A stretch of 64,000 bases of DNA from JAFALK01 sp042701975 (GCA_042701975.1 CP170561.1:868001-932000), one strand, 5' to 3'. Numbered from the stretch's first letter, positions 8,220 to 17,204 are shown. The notes: generated from the letters alone by a model not told the origin. Made by a program: numbers and translations.

Positions 8220-9285
8220 GCTTGGCCTTGTAGAGGAGCTTGTCGGCGCGCTCCAGCGTCTGGCCGAGGGTCTCGCGTGGCAGCGATTCGGTGAGGCCCG
8301 CCGAAAGCGCGAACGTGATCTGGCGGCCCTCGTGCTCGATCCTGCAGGCCTCGACCGCCTCGCGCAGCCGCTCGACGCCGGCAAGGGCCGCGGGCATGCG
8401 GGTTTCGGCCAGCATCAGCACGAATTCCTCGCCGCCCCAGCGCGCCATCACATCGGCGCCGCGGATCACGGTCTGGGCGACTGCCGCGAATTCGCGCAAC
8501 ACGGCGTCGCCCGCGCCATGGCCGAAGCGGTCGTTGATGCTCTTGAAGTGATCCAGGTCGATCAGCGCCAGGCAGTAGCCATGGCCGCCGCGCAGGCAGC
8601 GCTGCGCCTCCTGCTCGAGGATGGTCTGCATGTGGCGACGGTTGAGCAGCCCGGTGAGCTCGTCACGCGTGGCCATGGCGCGGATCTGCTCGACCGCGCG
8701 GCTGAGCTCCTCGCGCTGCGCGCGCAGCCGCTCGCGGATGCGGTTCACGCGCCCGGCCAGCACCGAGATGCCCGGCAGCGCCACGCACAGCACCATGAAA
8801 TGCACGAACTCGACGGTGGGCGGATAGACGTCGGGGCGGTGCTGCGCCATCCAGAACATCACGCCGCCGAACAGCACCAGCGCGTAGGCCGCGATCCACA
8901 GCGCGGCGCGCACGCTCAGCGAGAACATGGCGAACATCATGATCAGCGCCATCACCGGGAACACGGCGCCGCGCATCGGCCCCACGAGCGCGTAGGCGAC
9001 CACGCCGCAGGCCGTGGCAAACAGCATCTGCTGCACGGTCAGCGAGGGATCATTCAGGCGCAGCGCCCAGCCGGAGCGGATCAGCAAGAAGAAGCCGGCC
9101 ATGCCACCGAGCGAAACCAGCGTCCAGAGCTCGACCACCGCGACGGGCAACACGCCCAGCCATGCTCCGTAGTGCATGAGCAGCGCGCACAACGCCATCA
9201 GCAACACCGCCAGACCGGTCTGGCGCAGCCTCAGGCGCTGGGCCGGGTCTTCGGTCAACAGCCAGCTGTGTTGCGTATCAGGCAT
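8188..9285 (-). CDS. Membrane-anchored diguanylate cyclase (GGDEF)
   Basis: A 365-residue protein with several hydrophobic N-terminal segments (about residues 20-195, five or six membrane spans), a short coiled linker and a C-terminal GGDEF domain. The active-site motif is GGEEF, near residue 283. An inhibitory RxxD site (RGAD) lies five residues before it, so the enzyme should make cyclic di-GMP and be feedback-inhibited by it. No EAL domain is present. The sensor portion matches no named family I recognise. The downstream metzincin gene overlaps it. Confidence 0.93.
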   Translation of the reverse strand: MPDTQHSWLLTEDPAQRLRLRQTGLAVLLMALCALLMHYGAWLGVLPVAVVELWTLVSLGGMAGFFLLIRSGWALRLNDPSLTVQQMLFATACGVVAYALVGPMRGAVFPVMALIMMFAMFSLSVRAALWIAAYALVLFGGVMFWMAQHRPDVYPPTVEFVHFMVLCVALPGISVLAGRVNRIRERLRAQREELSRAVEQIRAMATRDELTGLLNRRHMQTILEQEAQRCLRGGHGYCLALIDLDHFKSINDRFGHGAGDAVLREFAAVAQTVIRGADVMARWGGEEFVLMLAETRMPAALAGVERLREAVEACRIEHEGRQITFALSAGLTESLPRETLGQTLERADKLLYKAKHEGRNRVVVD

Positions 9286-9308
9286 AGGTGGGCATGGGTG
9301 CCGCGCTC

Positions 9309-9821
9309 TCAGCGCAGGTGGTCCAGGGGCAAGGCGCCACCGGCCTTCACTTCGCCGAGCGAGAAGCTGGTGTGGATGTCCTTCACGTTCGGCAAGTTCA
9401 AGAGCTTGTCGATCGAGAAGCGCGAGAAGGCGTCGAGGTCCGTGGCCATCACCTGCAGCTCGAAAGTCCCGGTCCCGGAAATGTAGTGGCAGGCGATGAC
9501 TTCCGGCAGCTCGCGGATGGACTGTTCCAGCACGCGCGTGGCGCTGCCGGCGCTGCGCTCGGCGTCCACGCGAACGAAGGCCAGCACGCCCAGGCCGATC
9601 TTGCGGCGGTCCAGTTCGGCCCGATATCCGGTGATGAAGCCCTGCTCTTCGAGCCAGCGCACGCGCCGCCAGGTGGGCGCGGCAGACAGCCCGATGCGCG
9701 TGGCCAACTCGGCATTGGAGAGCCGCGCCTCCTTCTGCAGCTCGGCCAGGATGGCGATGTGCCAGCGGTCCAGCCCGCCGTCGCCCCCTTCCTCTGCAGA
9801 GGGTTGCGCAGGCGAGATCAT
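9309..9821 (-). CDS. Lrp/AsnC family transcriptional regulator
   Basis: A 170-residue regulator with an N-terminal winged helix-turn-helix (LDRWHIAILAEL..., then LSNAELATRIGLSAAPTWRR) and a C-terminal RAM ligand-binding domain (HYISGTGTFELQV). Lrp-type proteins sense amino acids. The start at 9821 is chosen because AGGGA lies 5 bases upstream; an ATG at 9854 and a TTG at 9872 would add a basic tail without a ribosome site. The gene is divergent from the indolepyruvate oxidoreductase gene, and this pairing suggests that it controls that gene and itself in response to an aromatic or branched-chain amino acid. Confidence 0.9.
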   Translation of the reverse strand: MISPAQPSAEEGGDGGLDRWHIAILAELQKEARLSNAELATRIGLSAAPTWRRVRWLEEQGFITGYRAELDRRKIGLGVLAFVRVDAERSAGSATRVLEQSIRELPEVIACHYISGTGTFELQVMATDLDAFSRFSIDKLLNLPNVKDIHTSFSLGEVKAGGALPLDHLR

Positions 9822-9870
9822 GGATTTCCCTGAAGAAGACTTTTTGGATGCCATTACGAATTCAAAACCC

Positions 9871-9886
9871 AATCTTGGGAAAGATT
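9871..9886. promoter_or_regulatory. Inverted repeat in the Lrp/ior divergent region
   Basis: AATCTT and AAGATT arms are separated by ggga. A further perfect palindrome, TTGCGCAA, lies at 9888-9895, and a related TGCGCAA at 9933-9939. Clustered short palindromes between an Lrp-type gene and its divergent neighbour are candidate operator sites. Confidence 0.45.
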
Positions 9887-9940
9887 ATTGCGCAACATGG
9901 CCAATTTGAGCAGCAATAAGAAAGCATCCCTCTGCGCAAT

Positions 9941-9969
9941 TTGCCTACACTGACGCGCTATCCCATACT
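9941..9969 (+). promoter_or_regulatory. Possible sigma70 promoter of the ior gene
   Basis: TTGCCT (9941-9946) and CATACT (9964-9969) are separated by 17 bp, each matching four of six consensus bases. It lies about 75 bp before the start codon. The support is weak. Confidence 0.3.
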
Positions 9970-10045
9970 GACTGCCACAAGCGGTTGCCCCAGACGAAGA
10001 CGCGCACGCCACAAGCGCGCGCACTGCCCCTCGGAGCCCTCGACC

Positions 10046-13000
10046 ATGAATGCCCCCCTGCCCCAACACATCCTGCGCGCCCTAGAGACGGTGACGCTGG
10101 ACGACAAGTACGCGCTCGACGCGGGCCGCGCCTTCATGAGCGGCGTCCAGGCCCTGGTGCGCCTGCCCATGCTGCAGCGCACGCGCGATGCGATCGCCGG
10201 GCTGAACACCGCCGGCTTCATCAGCGGCTACCGCGGCTCGCCGCTGGGCAGCTACGACCAGGCCTTGATGGCCGCCAAGAAGCACCTGGCCAAGCAAAAC
10301 ATCGTGTTCCAGCCGGGCGTGAACGAGGAGCTGGGCGCCACCGCCGTCTGGGGCTCTCAGCAGCTCGACCTCTTCCCCGAGAAGAACAAGTTCGATGGCG
10401 TCTTCGGCATGTGGTACGGCAAGGGCCCGGGCGTGGACCGCTGCATCGACGTGTTCAAGCACGCCAACATGGCCGGCACCGCCCGGCACGGCGGCGTGAT
10501 CGCCATCGCTGGTGACGACCACATCGCCAAGAGCTCCACCGCCGCGCACCAGAGCGACCACGTCTTCAAGGCCGTGGGCTTCCCGGTGTTCTTCCCGAGC
10601 AGCGTGCAAGACATCCTCGACATGGGCCTGCACGCCTTCGCGATGAGCCGCTACTCCGGCCTGTGGTCAGGCCTGAAGACGATCCAGGAGATCGTCGAGA
10701 GCTCGGCTTCCGTCAGCGTGGATCCGGACCGCGTCAACATCATCCTGCCCGAGGATTTCCAGATGCCGCCTGGCGGCCTGCACATCCGCTGGCCCGATCC
10801 GCCGCTGGAACAGGAAGCGCGGATGATGGACTTCAAGTGGTACGCCGCCCTGGCCTATGTGCGTGCCAACAAGCTGAACTACAACGTCATCGCGACCCCC
10901 CAGGACCGCTTCGGCATCATGGCCAGCGGCAAGGCCTGGAACGACACGCGCCAGGCGCTGCACGACCTCGGCCTGGACGACGACACCTGCCGCCGCCTGG
11001 GCATCCGGCTGCACAAGGTCAACGTCGTGTGGCCGCTGGAAGCCACGATCACGCGCGACTTCGCCACCGGCCTCAAGGAAATCCTGGTCGTCGAAGAGAA
11101 GCGCCAGATGATCGAGTACCAGCTCAAGGAAGAGCTGTACGGCTGGCGTCCGGACGTGCGCCCCAACGTGCTGGGCAAGTTCGACGAGACCGATGACAAC
11201 AACGCCGGTGGCGAATGGAGCCTGCCCAACCCGAGCAAGAACTGGCTGCTGCGCCCGCAGGCCGACCTGACGCCGGCCATCATCGCCCGCGCCATCGCCA
11301 AGCGGCTGAAGAAGCTCGGCGTGGACGCCGACGTGCAGTCCCGCCTGGACGCGCGCATCGCCATCATCGACGCCAAGGAAAACGCGCTCAAGGCCGAGGC
11401 CCACACGGCCGGCGGCGCCGATCGCACGCCGTGGTTCTGCAGCGGCTGCCCGCACAACACCTCCACCCGCGTGCCGGAAGGCTCACGTGCCGTGGGCGGC
11501 ATCGGCTGCCATTACATGGTCACCTGGATGCCCGGGCGCAGCACTGCCACCTTCACGCAGATGGGCGGCGAGGGCGTGCCCTGGGTCGGCCAGTCGGCCT
11601 TCACGAACGAGAAGCACATCTTCTCGAACCTGGGTGACGGCACCTACTTCCACAGCGGCATCCTGGCCATCCGTCAGTCGATCGCTGCGGGCGTGAACAT
11701 CACCTACAAGATCCTCTACAACGACGCCGTCGCCATGACGGGCGGCCAGCAAGTGGGCGAGCGCCCCGAGGGCCACAGCGTCACGCAGATCATGAACAGC
11801 GTGATCAGCGAAGGCGTGGCCAAACTCGTGATCGTGACCGACGAGCCGGCCAAGTACATGGGCCGCAGCCTCGCGCCGGGCGTGACGGTGCACCACCGCG
11901 ATGAACTCGACGCCATCCAGCGCGAGTTCCGCGAGATCCCCGGCACCACGGCCATCATTTACGACCAGACCTGCGCCACCGAGAAGCGCCGCCGCCGCAA
12001 GCGCGGCAAGCTGGCCGATCCGGCCAAGCGCGTCGTCATCAACGAGCTGGTCTGCGAAGGCTGCGGCGACTGCTCCACGCAGAGCAACTGCCTGTCCATC
12101 GAGCCGCTGGACACGCCCTTCGGCCGCAAGCGCCAGATCAACCAGAACACCTGCAACAAGGACTACTCCTGCGTGAAGGGCTTCTGCCCGAGCTTCGTCA
12201 CCATCGAAGGTGGTCAGATGAAGAAGGCCGCCAAGTCCAAGCGCCCCTCGCCGTTCGACACCTCGCTGCCCGCACTGGCCGAGCCCGCGATCCCCGATGC
12301 TTCCGAAGCCTGGGGCATCGTCGTGGCCGGCGTCGGCGGCACGGGCGTGATCACCATCGGCCAGCTGCTTGGCATGGCGGCCCACCTCGAAGGCAAGGGC
12401 GTCATCACGCAGGACGCCGCGGGCCTGGCGCAAAAGGGCGGCGCCACCTGGAGCCACATCCAGATCGCCAACCGCGAGGACGACATCCACTGCACCAAGG
12501 TCGGCACGGCCGAGGCACGCCTCGTCATCGCCTGCGACGCCATCGTGGCCGCCAACAAGTCCACCCTCGCCGTGATGCGCGAAGGCCAGACCTACGTGGC
12601 GCTGAACACGCACGGCTCGCCGACGGCCGACCTGGTGAACAAGCCCGACTGGTCCTTCCCCGGCGCCGCCTGCGAATCCGCGCTGGCCAAGGCCGTGGGC
12701 GCCGATCACCTGGGCACGTTTGACGCCGAGGAAGTGGCTGTCAAGCTGGTGGGCGACTCGCTCTACACCAACCCGCTGATGCTGGGCTACGCCTGGCAGC
12801 AGGGCCGCATCCCGCTGTCGTATGCCGCGCTGATGCGCGCCATCGAGCTGAACAACGTCCAGATCGAGAACAACAAGATCGCCTTCGAATGGGGCCGCCG
12901 CTGCGCCGTCGATGTGAAGGCCGTGCGCGCGCTGTTCACCGCCGAGCAGGTCATCCAGCTCGTCAAGCGCGAGAGCCTGGCCGAGATGCTGGCCAAGCGC

Positions 13001-13606
13001 ATCGAGTTCCTGACGGGCTACCAGGACGCCACCTACGCCGCCACCTACGAAGCCTTCGTCGGCAAGGTGCGCGCCGAGGAAAGCAAGCTGGGCTCCACCC
13101 GGCTGAGCGAAGCCGTGGCCCGCTACCTCTTCAAGCTCATGGCCTACAAGGACGAGTACGAAGTGGCGCGGCTGCACACCGACACGCGCTTCACCGACAA
13201 GATCGCCGCGCAGTTCGAAGGCGATTTCAAGATCGTCCATCACCTGGCGCCGCCGTTGCTGGCCAAGAAGAACGCCCAGGGCGAGCTGATCAAGCAGCAG
13301 ATGGGCGGCTGGATCCGTCCGGCCTTCAGCCTGCTGGCCAAGATGAAGGGCCTGCGCGGCACGGCCTTGGACATCTTCGGCTACACCGAGGAACGCAAGA
13401 TGGAGCGCGCCCTGATCCAGCAGTACCGCGAGAGCATCGAGGCGCTGCTGGCCAAGGGCCTGACGGAGTCCAACCTGACGCTGGCCTGCGAGATCGCGCG
13501 CATCCCGGAAGAGATCCGCGGCTACGGGCACGTGAAGGAGCGCCACCTGAAGGCGGCGCGTGCCAAGTGGGATGCGCTGATGGGGCAGTGGCGCGCAGCG
13601 GCCTGA
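10046..13606 (+). CDS. Indolepyruvate ferredoxin oxidoreductase, fused alpha/beta/gamma type
   Basis: A 1186-residue single-chain 2-oxoacid:ferredoxin oxidoreductase. It should decarboxylate arylpyruvates such as indolepyruvate to acyl-CoA while reducing ferredoxin, in aromatic amino acid catabolism. In order it carries an N-terminal pyrimidine-binding region, a thiamine diphosphate-binding region (GDGTYFHSG near 530), a cysteine-rich Fe-S stretch (CEGCGDC to CVKGFC, about 669-715) and a C-terminal gamma-type domain starting at GVGGTG near 763. The ATG at 10046 has a GGAG 10 bases upstream; the open frame runs 35 codons further up without coding character. A terminator follows at 13616, and the Lrp-type gene is divergent. 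Confidence 0.93.
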   Translation: MNAPLPQHILRALETVTLDDKYALDAGRAFMSGVQALVRLPMLQRTRDAIAGLNTAGFISGYRGSPLGSYDQALMAAKKHLAKQNIVFQPGVNEELGATAVWGSQQLDLFPEKNKFDGVFGMWYGKGPGVDRCIDVFKHANMAGTARHGGVIAIAGDDHIAKSSTAAHQSDHVFKAVGFPVFFPSSVQDILDMGLHAFAMSRYSGLWSGLKTIQEIVESSASVSVDPDRVNIILPEDFQMPPGGLHIRWPDPPLEQEARMMDFKWYAALAYVRANKLNYNVIATPQDRFGIMASGKAWNDTRQALHDLGLDDDTCRRLGIRLHKVNVVWPLEATITRDFATGLKEILVVEEKRQMIEYQLKEELYGWRPDVRPNVLGKFDETDDNNAGGEWSLPNPSKNWLLRPQADLTPAIIARAIAKRLKKLGVDADVQSRLDARIAIIDAKENALKAEAHTAGGADRTPWFCSGCPHNTSTRVPEGSRAVGGIGCHYMVTWMPGRSTATFTQMGGEGVPWVGQSAFTNEKHIFSNLGDGTYFHSGILAIRQSIAAGVNITYKILYNDAVAMTGGQQVGERPEGHSVTQIMNSVISEGVAKLVIVTDEPAKYMGRSLAPGVTVHHRDELDAIQREFREIPGTTAIIYDQTCATEKRRRRKRGKLADPAKRVVINELVCEGCGDCSTQSNCLSIEPLDTPFGRKRQINQNTCNKDYSCVKGFCPSFVTIEGGQMKKAAKSKRPSPFDTSLPALAEPAIPDASEAWGIVVAGVGGTGVITIGQLLGMAAHLEGKGVITQDAAGLAQKGGATWSHIQIANREDDIHCTKVGTAEARLVIACDAIVAANKSTLAVMREGQTYVALNTHGSPTADLVNKPDWSFPGAACESALAKAVGADHLGTFDAEEVAVKLVGDSLYTNPLMLGYAWQQGRIPLSYAALMRAIELNNVQIENNKIAFEWGRRCAVDVKAVRALFTAEQVIQLVKRESLAEMLAKRIEFLTGYQDATYAATYEAFVGKVRAEESKLGSTRLSEAVARYLFKLMAYKDEYEVARLHTDTRFTDKIAAQFEGDFKIVHHLAPPLLAKKNAQGELIKQQMGGWIRPAFSLLAKMKGLRGTALDIFGYTEERKMERALIQQYRESIEALLAKGLTESNLTLACEIARIPEEIRGYGHVKERHLKAARAKWDALMGQWRAAA

Positions 13607-13615
13607 GCCACAAGA

Positions 13616-13642
13616 CAAACGGGGATACTGCTCCCCGTTTTT
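13616..13642 (+). terminator. Rho-independent terminator of the ior gene
   Basis: Stem aacgggg / ccccgtt with a 7-base loop, followed by a T run, beginning 10 bp after the ior stop codon. Confidence 0.88.
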
Positions 13643-13660
13643 CATTTTCCAGAGCCGCTC

Positions 13661-14674
13661 ATGTCCTTGCTCCGCCTGCCCCGCCTTGCCGCCGCAGCCC
13701 TGCTGCTGATGACCACCATGGGGATTGCCAGCGCGCAAGCGCCCCAGCCCTCGAATGCCGAGGCCGCAGCTGCAGCCCAGAGCGCACTCCTCGACCGCGT
13801 GCACAAGGCCAGCATCCAGGGCCCGCAGGACATCCCCATGGCCGGCCAGGGCGTGCTGCACCTGCCCGCGGGCAAGACCTTCGTGCCCAAGGCCGAAGCC
13901 ATCGAACTCATGCACGCCATGGGCAATCCGGGCGAGTACGCCAACTTGCAGGGCCTGGTGCTGCCGCAGCAGCAGGAGCACACCTCCTGGTTTGCCATCG
14001 TGAGCTTCGAGAAGGCCGGCTACGTCAAGGACGACGACGCCAAGGACTGGAAGGCTGACGAGTTGCTGAGCCAGTACCGCGACGGGACCGAAGAGGCCAA
14101 CAAGGAGCGCGTCAAGATGGGCGTCTCGCCGATCGAGATCGTCGGCTGGGCCGAGAAGCCCACCTACGACGCCGGCACGCACCGCCTGGTCTGGGCCATG
14201 AGCCTGCGTGACAAGGGCGCACCGGCCGATGCCGAGCAAAGCGTCAACTACAACACCTACGCGCTGGGCCGCGAGGGCTTCTTCACCCTCAACCTGGTCA
14301 CCGATCTGAAGGCGCTGCCGACCGAGAAGAGCGAAGCGCAGGGCCTGCTCGGCGCGCTCGACTACGACAACGGCAAGCGCTATGCCGATTTCAACTCGAG
14401 CACCGATCACGTCGCCGAGTACGGCCTGGCCGCGCTGGTGCTGGGCGTGGGCGCCAAGAAGCTGGGCCTGCTGGCGCTGGCGTTCGCCTTCATCGCCAAG
14501 TTCGCCAAGCTCGCCCTCCTGGCGGTGGTGGGCGTGGGTGCGGCGGTGAAGAAGTTCTTCTTCAAGGGCAAGAAGGCAGAGGCTGCGCTGCCGCAAGTGC
14601 AGCAAGTGCAGCAAGTGCAGCAAGTGCAGCAAGCGCAAGCCCCCCAGGAACAGCAACAGCCTCCGCAGGCATGA
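13661..14674 (+). CDS. DUF2167 family membrane-anchored protein
   Basis: A 337-residue protein of unknown function belonging to DUF2167. A signal peptide (cleavage likely after ASAQA near 26) leads into a conserved soluble domain (about 45-250, with PAGKTFVP, SWFAIVSFEKAGYVKDDDAKDW and a YNTYALGREG segment). Hydrophobic segments follow at about 255-300, then a basic stretch and a Gln/Val tail made of a 9-bp tandem repeat. The soluble domain should lie outside the cytoplasm. The M50-type protease gene starts 7 bp downstream, so the two are almost certainly co-transcribed and may act together. Confidence 0.85.
   Translation: MSLLRLPRLAAAALLLMTTMGIASAQAPQPSNAEAAAAAQSALLDRVHKASIQGPQDIPMAGQGVLHLPAGKTFVPKAEAIELMHAMGNPGEYANLQGLVLPQQQEHTSWFAIVSFEKAGYVKDDDAKDWKADELLSQYRDGTEEANKERVKMGVSPIEIVGWAEKPTYDAGTHRLVWAMSLRDKGAPADAEQSVNYNTYALGREGFFTLNLVTDLKALPTEKSEAQGLLGALDYDNGKRYADFNSSTDHVAEYGLAALVLGVGAKKLGLLALAFAFIAKFAKLALLAVVGVGAAVKKFFFKGKKAEAALPQVQQVQQVQQVQQAQAPQEQQQPPQA
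14597..14640 (+). repeat. In-frame 9-bp tandem repeat in the DUF2167 gene
   Basis: Four to five copies of a gtgcagcaa-type unit encode a repeated Val-Gln-Gln at the C-terminus. A unit length divisible by three means copy-number change alters tail length, not frame. Confidence 0.75.
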
Positions 14675-14681
14675 GGCCGGC

Positions 14682-15404
14682 ATGATCAAGCTGCTCCTGC
14701 TGCTCTTCTCGGGTCTCAAGTTCGGCAAGCTGCTCGCCACGGGCGGCACGATGCTGCTGTCGGTGGTGGTGTACGCCTGGATCTACGGCTGGCGCTATGC
14801 CGTGGGTTTTGTCGTGCTGCTCTTCATCCACGAGATGGGCCATTACCTGGCCGCCCGTCACAAGGGCTTGAACGTGGGCGCGCCCACCTTCATCCCTTTC
14901 GTCGGCGCCTGGATCGAACTCAAGGACATGCCGCACGACGCCCAGACCGAGGCCTACGTGGGCCTCGCCGGCCCGCTGCTGGGCTCGGTGGGCGCCCTGG
15001 GCTGCTACTTCCTGGCTCGCACCTACGACTCGAACCTGCTGCTGGCCATCTCCTACAGCGGCTTCTTCCTGAACCTGTTCAACCTGATCCCGCTCTCGCC
15101 CTTCGACGGCGGGCGGATCACGGCCGTGCTGTCGCCGCGGATCTGGTTCCTGGGCGTGCCCGTGCTGGTCGGGCTGTTCTTCTTCCGACCCAGCCCGATG
15201 CTGATCCTGATCGCCATCCTGGCCTGGCCCCAGCTCATCAAGGCCTGGCACTATCGCTCGGACTCCGCTGAAGCACAAAGTTACTACGCCGTGCCGGCGG
15301 CGGTGAAGTGGGAGTACGGCACCTACTACCTGGCGCTGGCCGGTTTCCTGGCCGTCATGACCCACGATGTGCACGAAATGTTGGCCAGTGTTCAAATGAC
15401 TTGA
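14682..15404 (+). CDS. Site-2 protease family (M50) zinc membrane protease
   Basis: A 240-residue integral membrane protein. The zinc motif H50-E-M-G-H54 lies in an early membrane helix (LLFIHEMGHYLAARH), and the second half of the active site is the NLIPLSPFDGGRI motif with the third ligand Asp near 141. This is the minimal core of intramembrane-cleaving M50 proteases, without a PDZ domain. The ATG follows the DUF2167 stop by 7 bp. The substrate is unknown; the DUF2167 protein is an obvious candidate partner by context. Confidence 0.88.
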   Translation: MIKLLLLLFSGLKFGKLLATGGTMLLSVVVYAWIYGWRYAVGFVVLLFIHEMGHYLAARHKGLNVGAPTFIPFVGAWIELKDMPHDAQTEAYVGLAGPLLGSVGALGCYFLARTYDSNLLLAISYSGFFLNLFNLIPLSPFDGGRITAVLSPRIWFLGVPVLVGLFFFRPSPMLILIAILAWPQLIKAWHYRSDSAEAQSYYAVPAAVKWEYGTYYLALAGFLAVMTHDVHEMLASVQMT

Positions 15405-15476
15405 ACCGAGGGGTGAAGTCGGGTGAACCACTCCTTTGGACCGCGCAACCACAATGCCAGCCAAGGACCCCAGCCC

Positions 15477-16010
15477 ATGAACACCCCGACCACCTCCCGT
15501 TACAGCTCCGTTGCCATCGCCTTCCACTGGGTGCTGGCCGTGGCCATCGTCACGGCCCTCGGCGTGGGCCTGTACATGACGAGCCTGCCGTTCTCGATGC
15601 AGCGGCTCAAGCTCTACAACTGGCACAAGTGGGCCGGCGTGACGATCCTGACGCTCTCCGCCCTGCGGCTGCTGTGGCGCCTGTTCCACCAGCCGCCGGC
15701 GGATCTGCCGATGCCGCGCTGGCAGGCGCTGGCCGCCCACGCCACGCACTGGTTCTTGTACGCCGCCTTCTTCGCCGTGCCGCTGTCGGGCTGGGCGTAT
15801 TCCTCGGCGGCGGGTTTCCCCATCGTCTGGTTCGGCGTGCTGCCGCTGCCCGACCTCGTGGCCAAGGACCCGGCCCTGGCCGAGACGCTCAAGACCTTGC
15901 ACCACCTGCTGGCCTACGCCCTGGCCGCCGCCGTGCTGGCCCACGTGGGCGCGGCCCTCAAGCACCAGTTCATCGACCGAGACGGCCTGATCCGCCGCAT
16001 GCTGCCCTGA
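15477..16010 (+). CDS. Cytochrome b561 family protein
   Basis: A 177-residue, four-helix membrane cytochrome b561. Histidines that can ligate haem are seen in IAFHWVLAV near the N-terminus, in YNWHKWAG and in the helices near LHHLLAYAL and VLAHVG. It should pass electrons across or within the inner membrane. The ATG at 15477 has AAGGA nine bases upstream; a GTG at 15423 would add 18 residues without support. Two YceI genes follow directly, a common arrangement in proteobacteria, so it likely heads a three-gene operon. Confidence 0.9.
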   Translation: MNTPTTSRYSSVAIAFHWVLAVAIVTALGVGLYMTSLPFSMQRLKLYNWHKWAGVTILTLSALRLLWRLFHQPPADLPMPRWQALAAHATHWFLYAAFFAVPLSGWAYSSAAGFPIVWFGVLPLPDLVAKDPALAETLKTLHHLLAYALAAAVLAHVGAALKHQFIDRDGLIRRMLP

Positions 16011-16024
16011 AGGACAAGCCCATC

Positions 16025-16570
16025 ATGAAGAAGCTCCTGTGCCCCTTGCTGACCGCCCTGGCGCTGACCGCGCAAGCCGCGCCCGCGCTGCAAGCCGCCC
16101 AGAGCGAGCTGCAGTTCACCGCCAAGCAGCTGGGCGTGCCCATCGAGGGCAAGTTCAAGCGCTTTGACGCCCAGCTCGCCTTCGACGCCAAGAAGCCCGA
16201 GGCCGGCAAGGTCAGCTTCACGATCGAGATGGGCAGCGCCACGCTCGGATCCGCCGAGTTCGACGCCGAGCTGGCCAAGGCGCCCTGGTTCAACGCCAAG
16301 GCCATGCCGCAGGCCAGCTTCGTCTCCACCAGCTTCAAGCCGACCGGCCCGGGCAAGTTCGACGTGACGGGCAAGCTGACCATCAAGGGCGTGGCCCGCG
16401 ACGTCGTCGTGCCCGTGCAGTTCACCCAGACGGGCGCCAACGCCACGGCCACGGGCCAGCTGGCCATCAAGCGCTTGGAATTCAAGATCGGCGAAGGCGA
16501 GTGGGCCGACACCTCCGTCGTCGCCAACGATGTCAACGTCAAGTTCAAGCTGGCCTTTACAGGTCTGTAA
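16025..16570 (+). CDS. YceI family periplasmic protein (copy 1)
   Basis: A 181-residue exported lipocalin-like protein of the YceI family. The signal peptide (MKKLLCPLLTALALTAQA) is followed by the eight-stranded barrel region (SELQFTAKQLGVPIEGKF..., LTIKGVARDVVVPVQFT). The family binds long-chain isoprenoid lipids such as polyprenyl quinones. It lies 14 bp behind the cytochrome b561 gene, which fits an isoprenoid/redox role. This copy has the KQLGVPIEGKF variant of the barrel opening, unlike the next gene, which keeps the more typical HTYVTYEIQHFG start. Confidence 0.9.
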   Translation: MKKLLCPLLTALALTAQAAPALQAAQSELQFTAKQLGVPIEGKFKRFDAQLAFDAKKPEAGKVSFTIEMGSATLGSAEFDAELAKAPWFNAKAMPQASFVSTSFKPTGPGKFDVTGKLTIKGVARDVVVPVQFTQTGANATATGQLAIKRLEFKIGEGEWADTSVVANDVNVKFKLAFTGL

Positions 16571-16615
16571 TCGGCCTTTGATTCACTGTTTCAACCCGAG
16601 GAAAGAAGCATCACC

Positions 16616-17182
16616 ATGAAGAAGACCCTGTTCGCCCTGGCCCTGCTGGCCACCGGTTTCGCCCACGCCGAAACCGCCACCTACGCGATCGACCCGACCC
16701 ACACCTACGTGACGTACGAGATCCAGCATTTCGGCACGTCCACCAACCGCGGCCGCTTCGACAAGAAGGAAGGCACGGTCCAGCTGGACAAGGCCGCCAA
16801 GACGGGCAAGGTCGACGTCACCGTCGACGTGAACAGCGCCAACACCGGCTACGCCGCCATGAACAAGCACCTGCTGAGCGGTGAGATCCTCGACGGCGAG
16901 AAGTTCCCGACGGTCAAGTTCGTCGGCGACAAGTTCGCCTTCGACGGCGACAAGGTGACTTCGGTCACGGGCGAGCTGACGATCAAGGGCAAGACCGGCC
17001 CGGCCACGCTCAAGGCCACGAACTTCAACTGCTACCAAAGCCCCATGCTCAAGCGTGAGGTCTGCGGCGGCGACTTTGAAACCGTGATCGACCGCCCGTA
17101 CTACGGCGTGGACTACGGCGTGGCTTACGGCTTCTCCAAGACCCTGAAGCTGGTCATCCAGGTCGAAGCCATCAAGCAGTAA
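16616..17182 (+). CDS. YceI family periplasmic protein (copy 2)
   Basis: A 188-residue paralogue of the previous gene. A signal peptide (MKKTLFALALLATGFAHA) precedes the classic YceI opening DPTHTYVTYEIQHFG and the LTIKGKTGPATLKATNF region. CYQSPMLKREVCGGDFE carries a Cys pair that could form a disulfide. The gene is the last of the b561-YceI-YceI set and is followed by a terminator. Confidence 0.93.
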   Translation: MKKTLFALALLATGFAHAETATYAIDPTHTYVTYEIQHFGTSTNRGRFDKKEGTVQLDKAAKTGKVDVTVDVNSANTGYAAMNKHLLSGEILDGEKFPTVKFVGDKFAFDGDKVTSVTGELTIKGKTGPATLKATNFNCYQSPMLKREVCGGDFETVIDRPYYGVDYGVAYGFSKTLKLVIQVEAIKQ

Positions 17183-17204
17183 GCGGCTCACTGCGCCCAG
17201 GGAA

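Noticed and set aside
14597..14640. Possible CRISPR or spacer-repeat structure
   Set aside because: The units are adjacent 9-bp tandem repeats inside a coding sequence, with no spacers.
11483..14749. Very long open frame on the minus strand across ior and the DUF2167 gene
   Set aside because: It is antisense to two well-supported genes, rich in His, Ala, Gly, Leu and Val without motifs, and arises from the third-position GC bias of the real frames.
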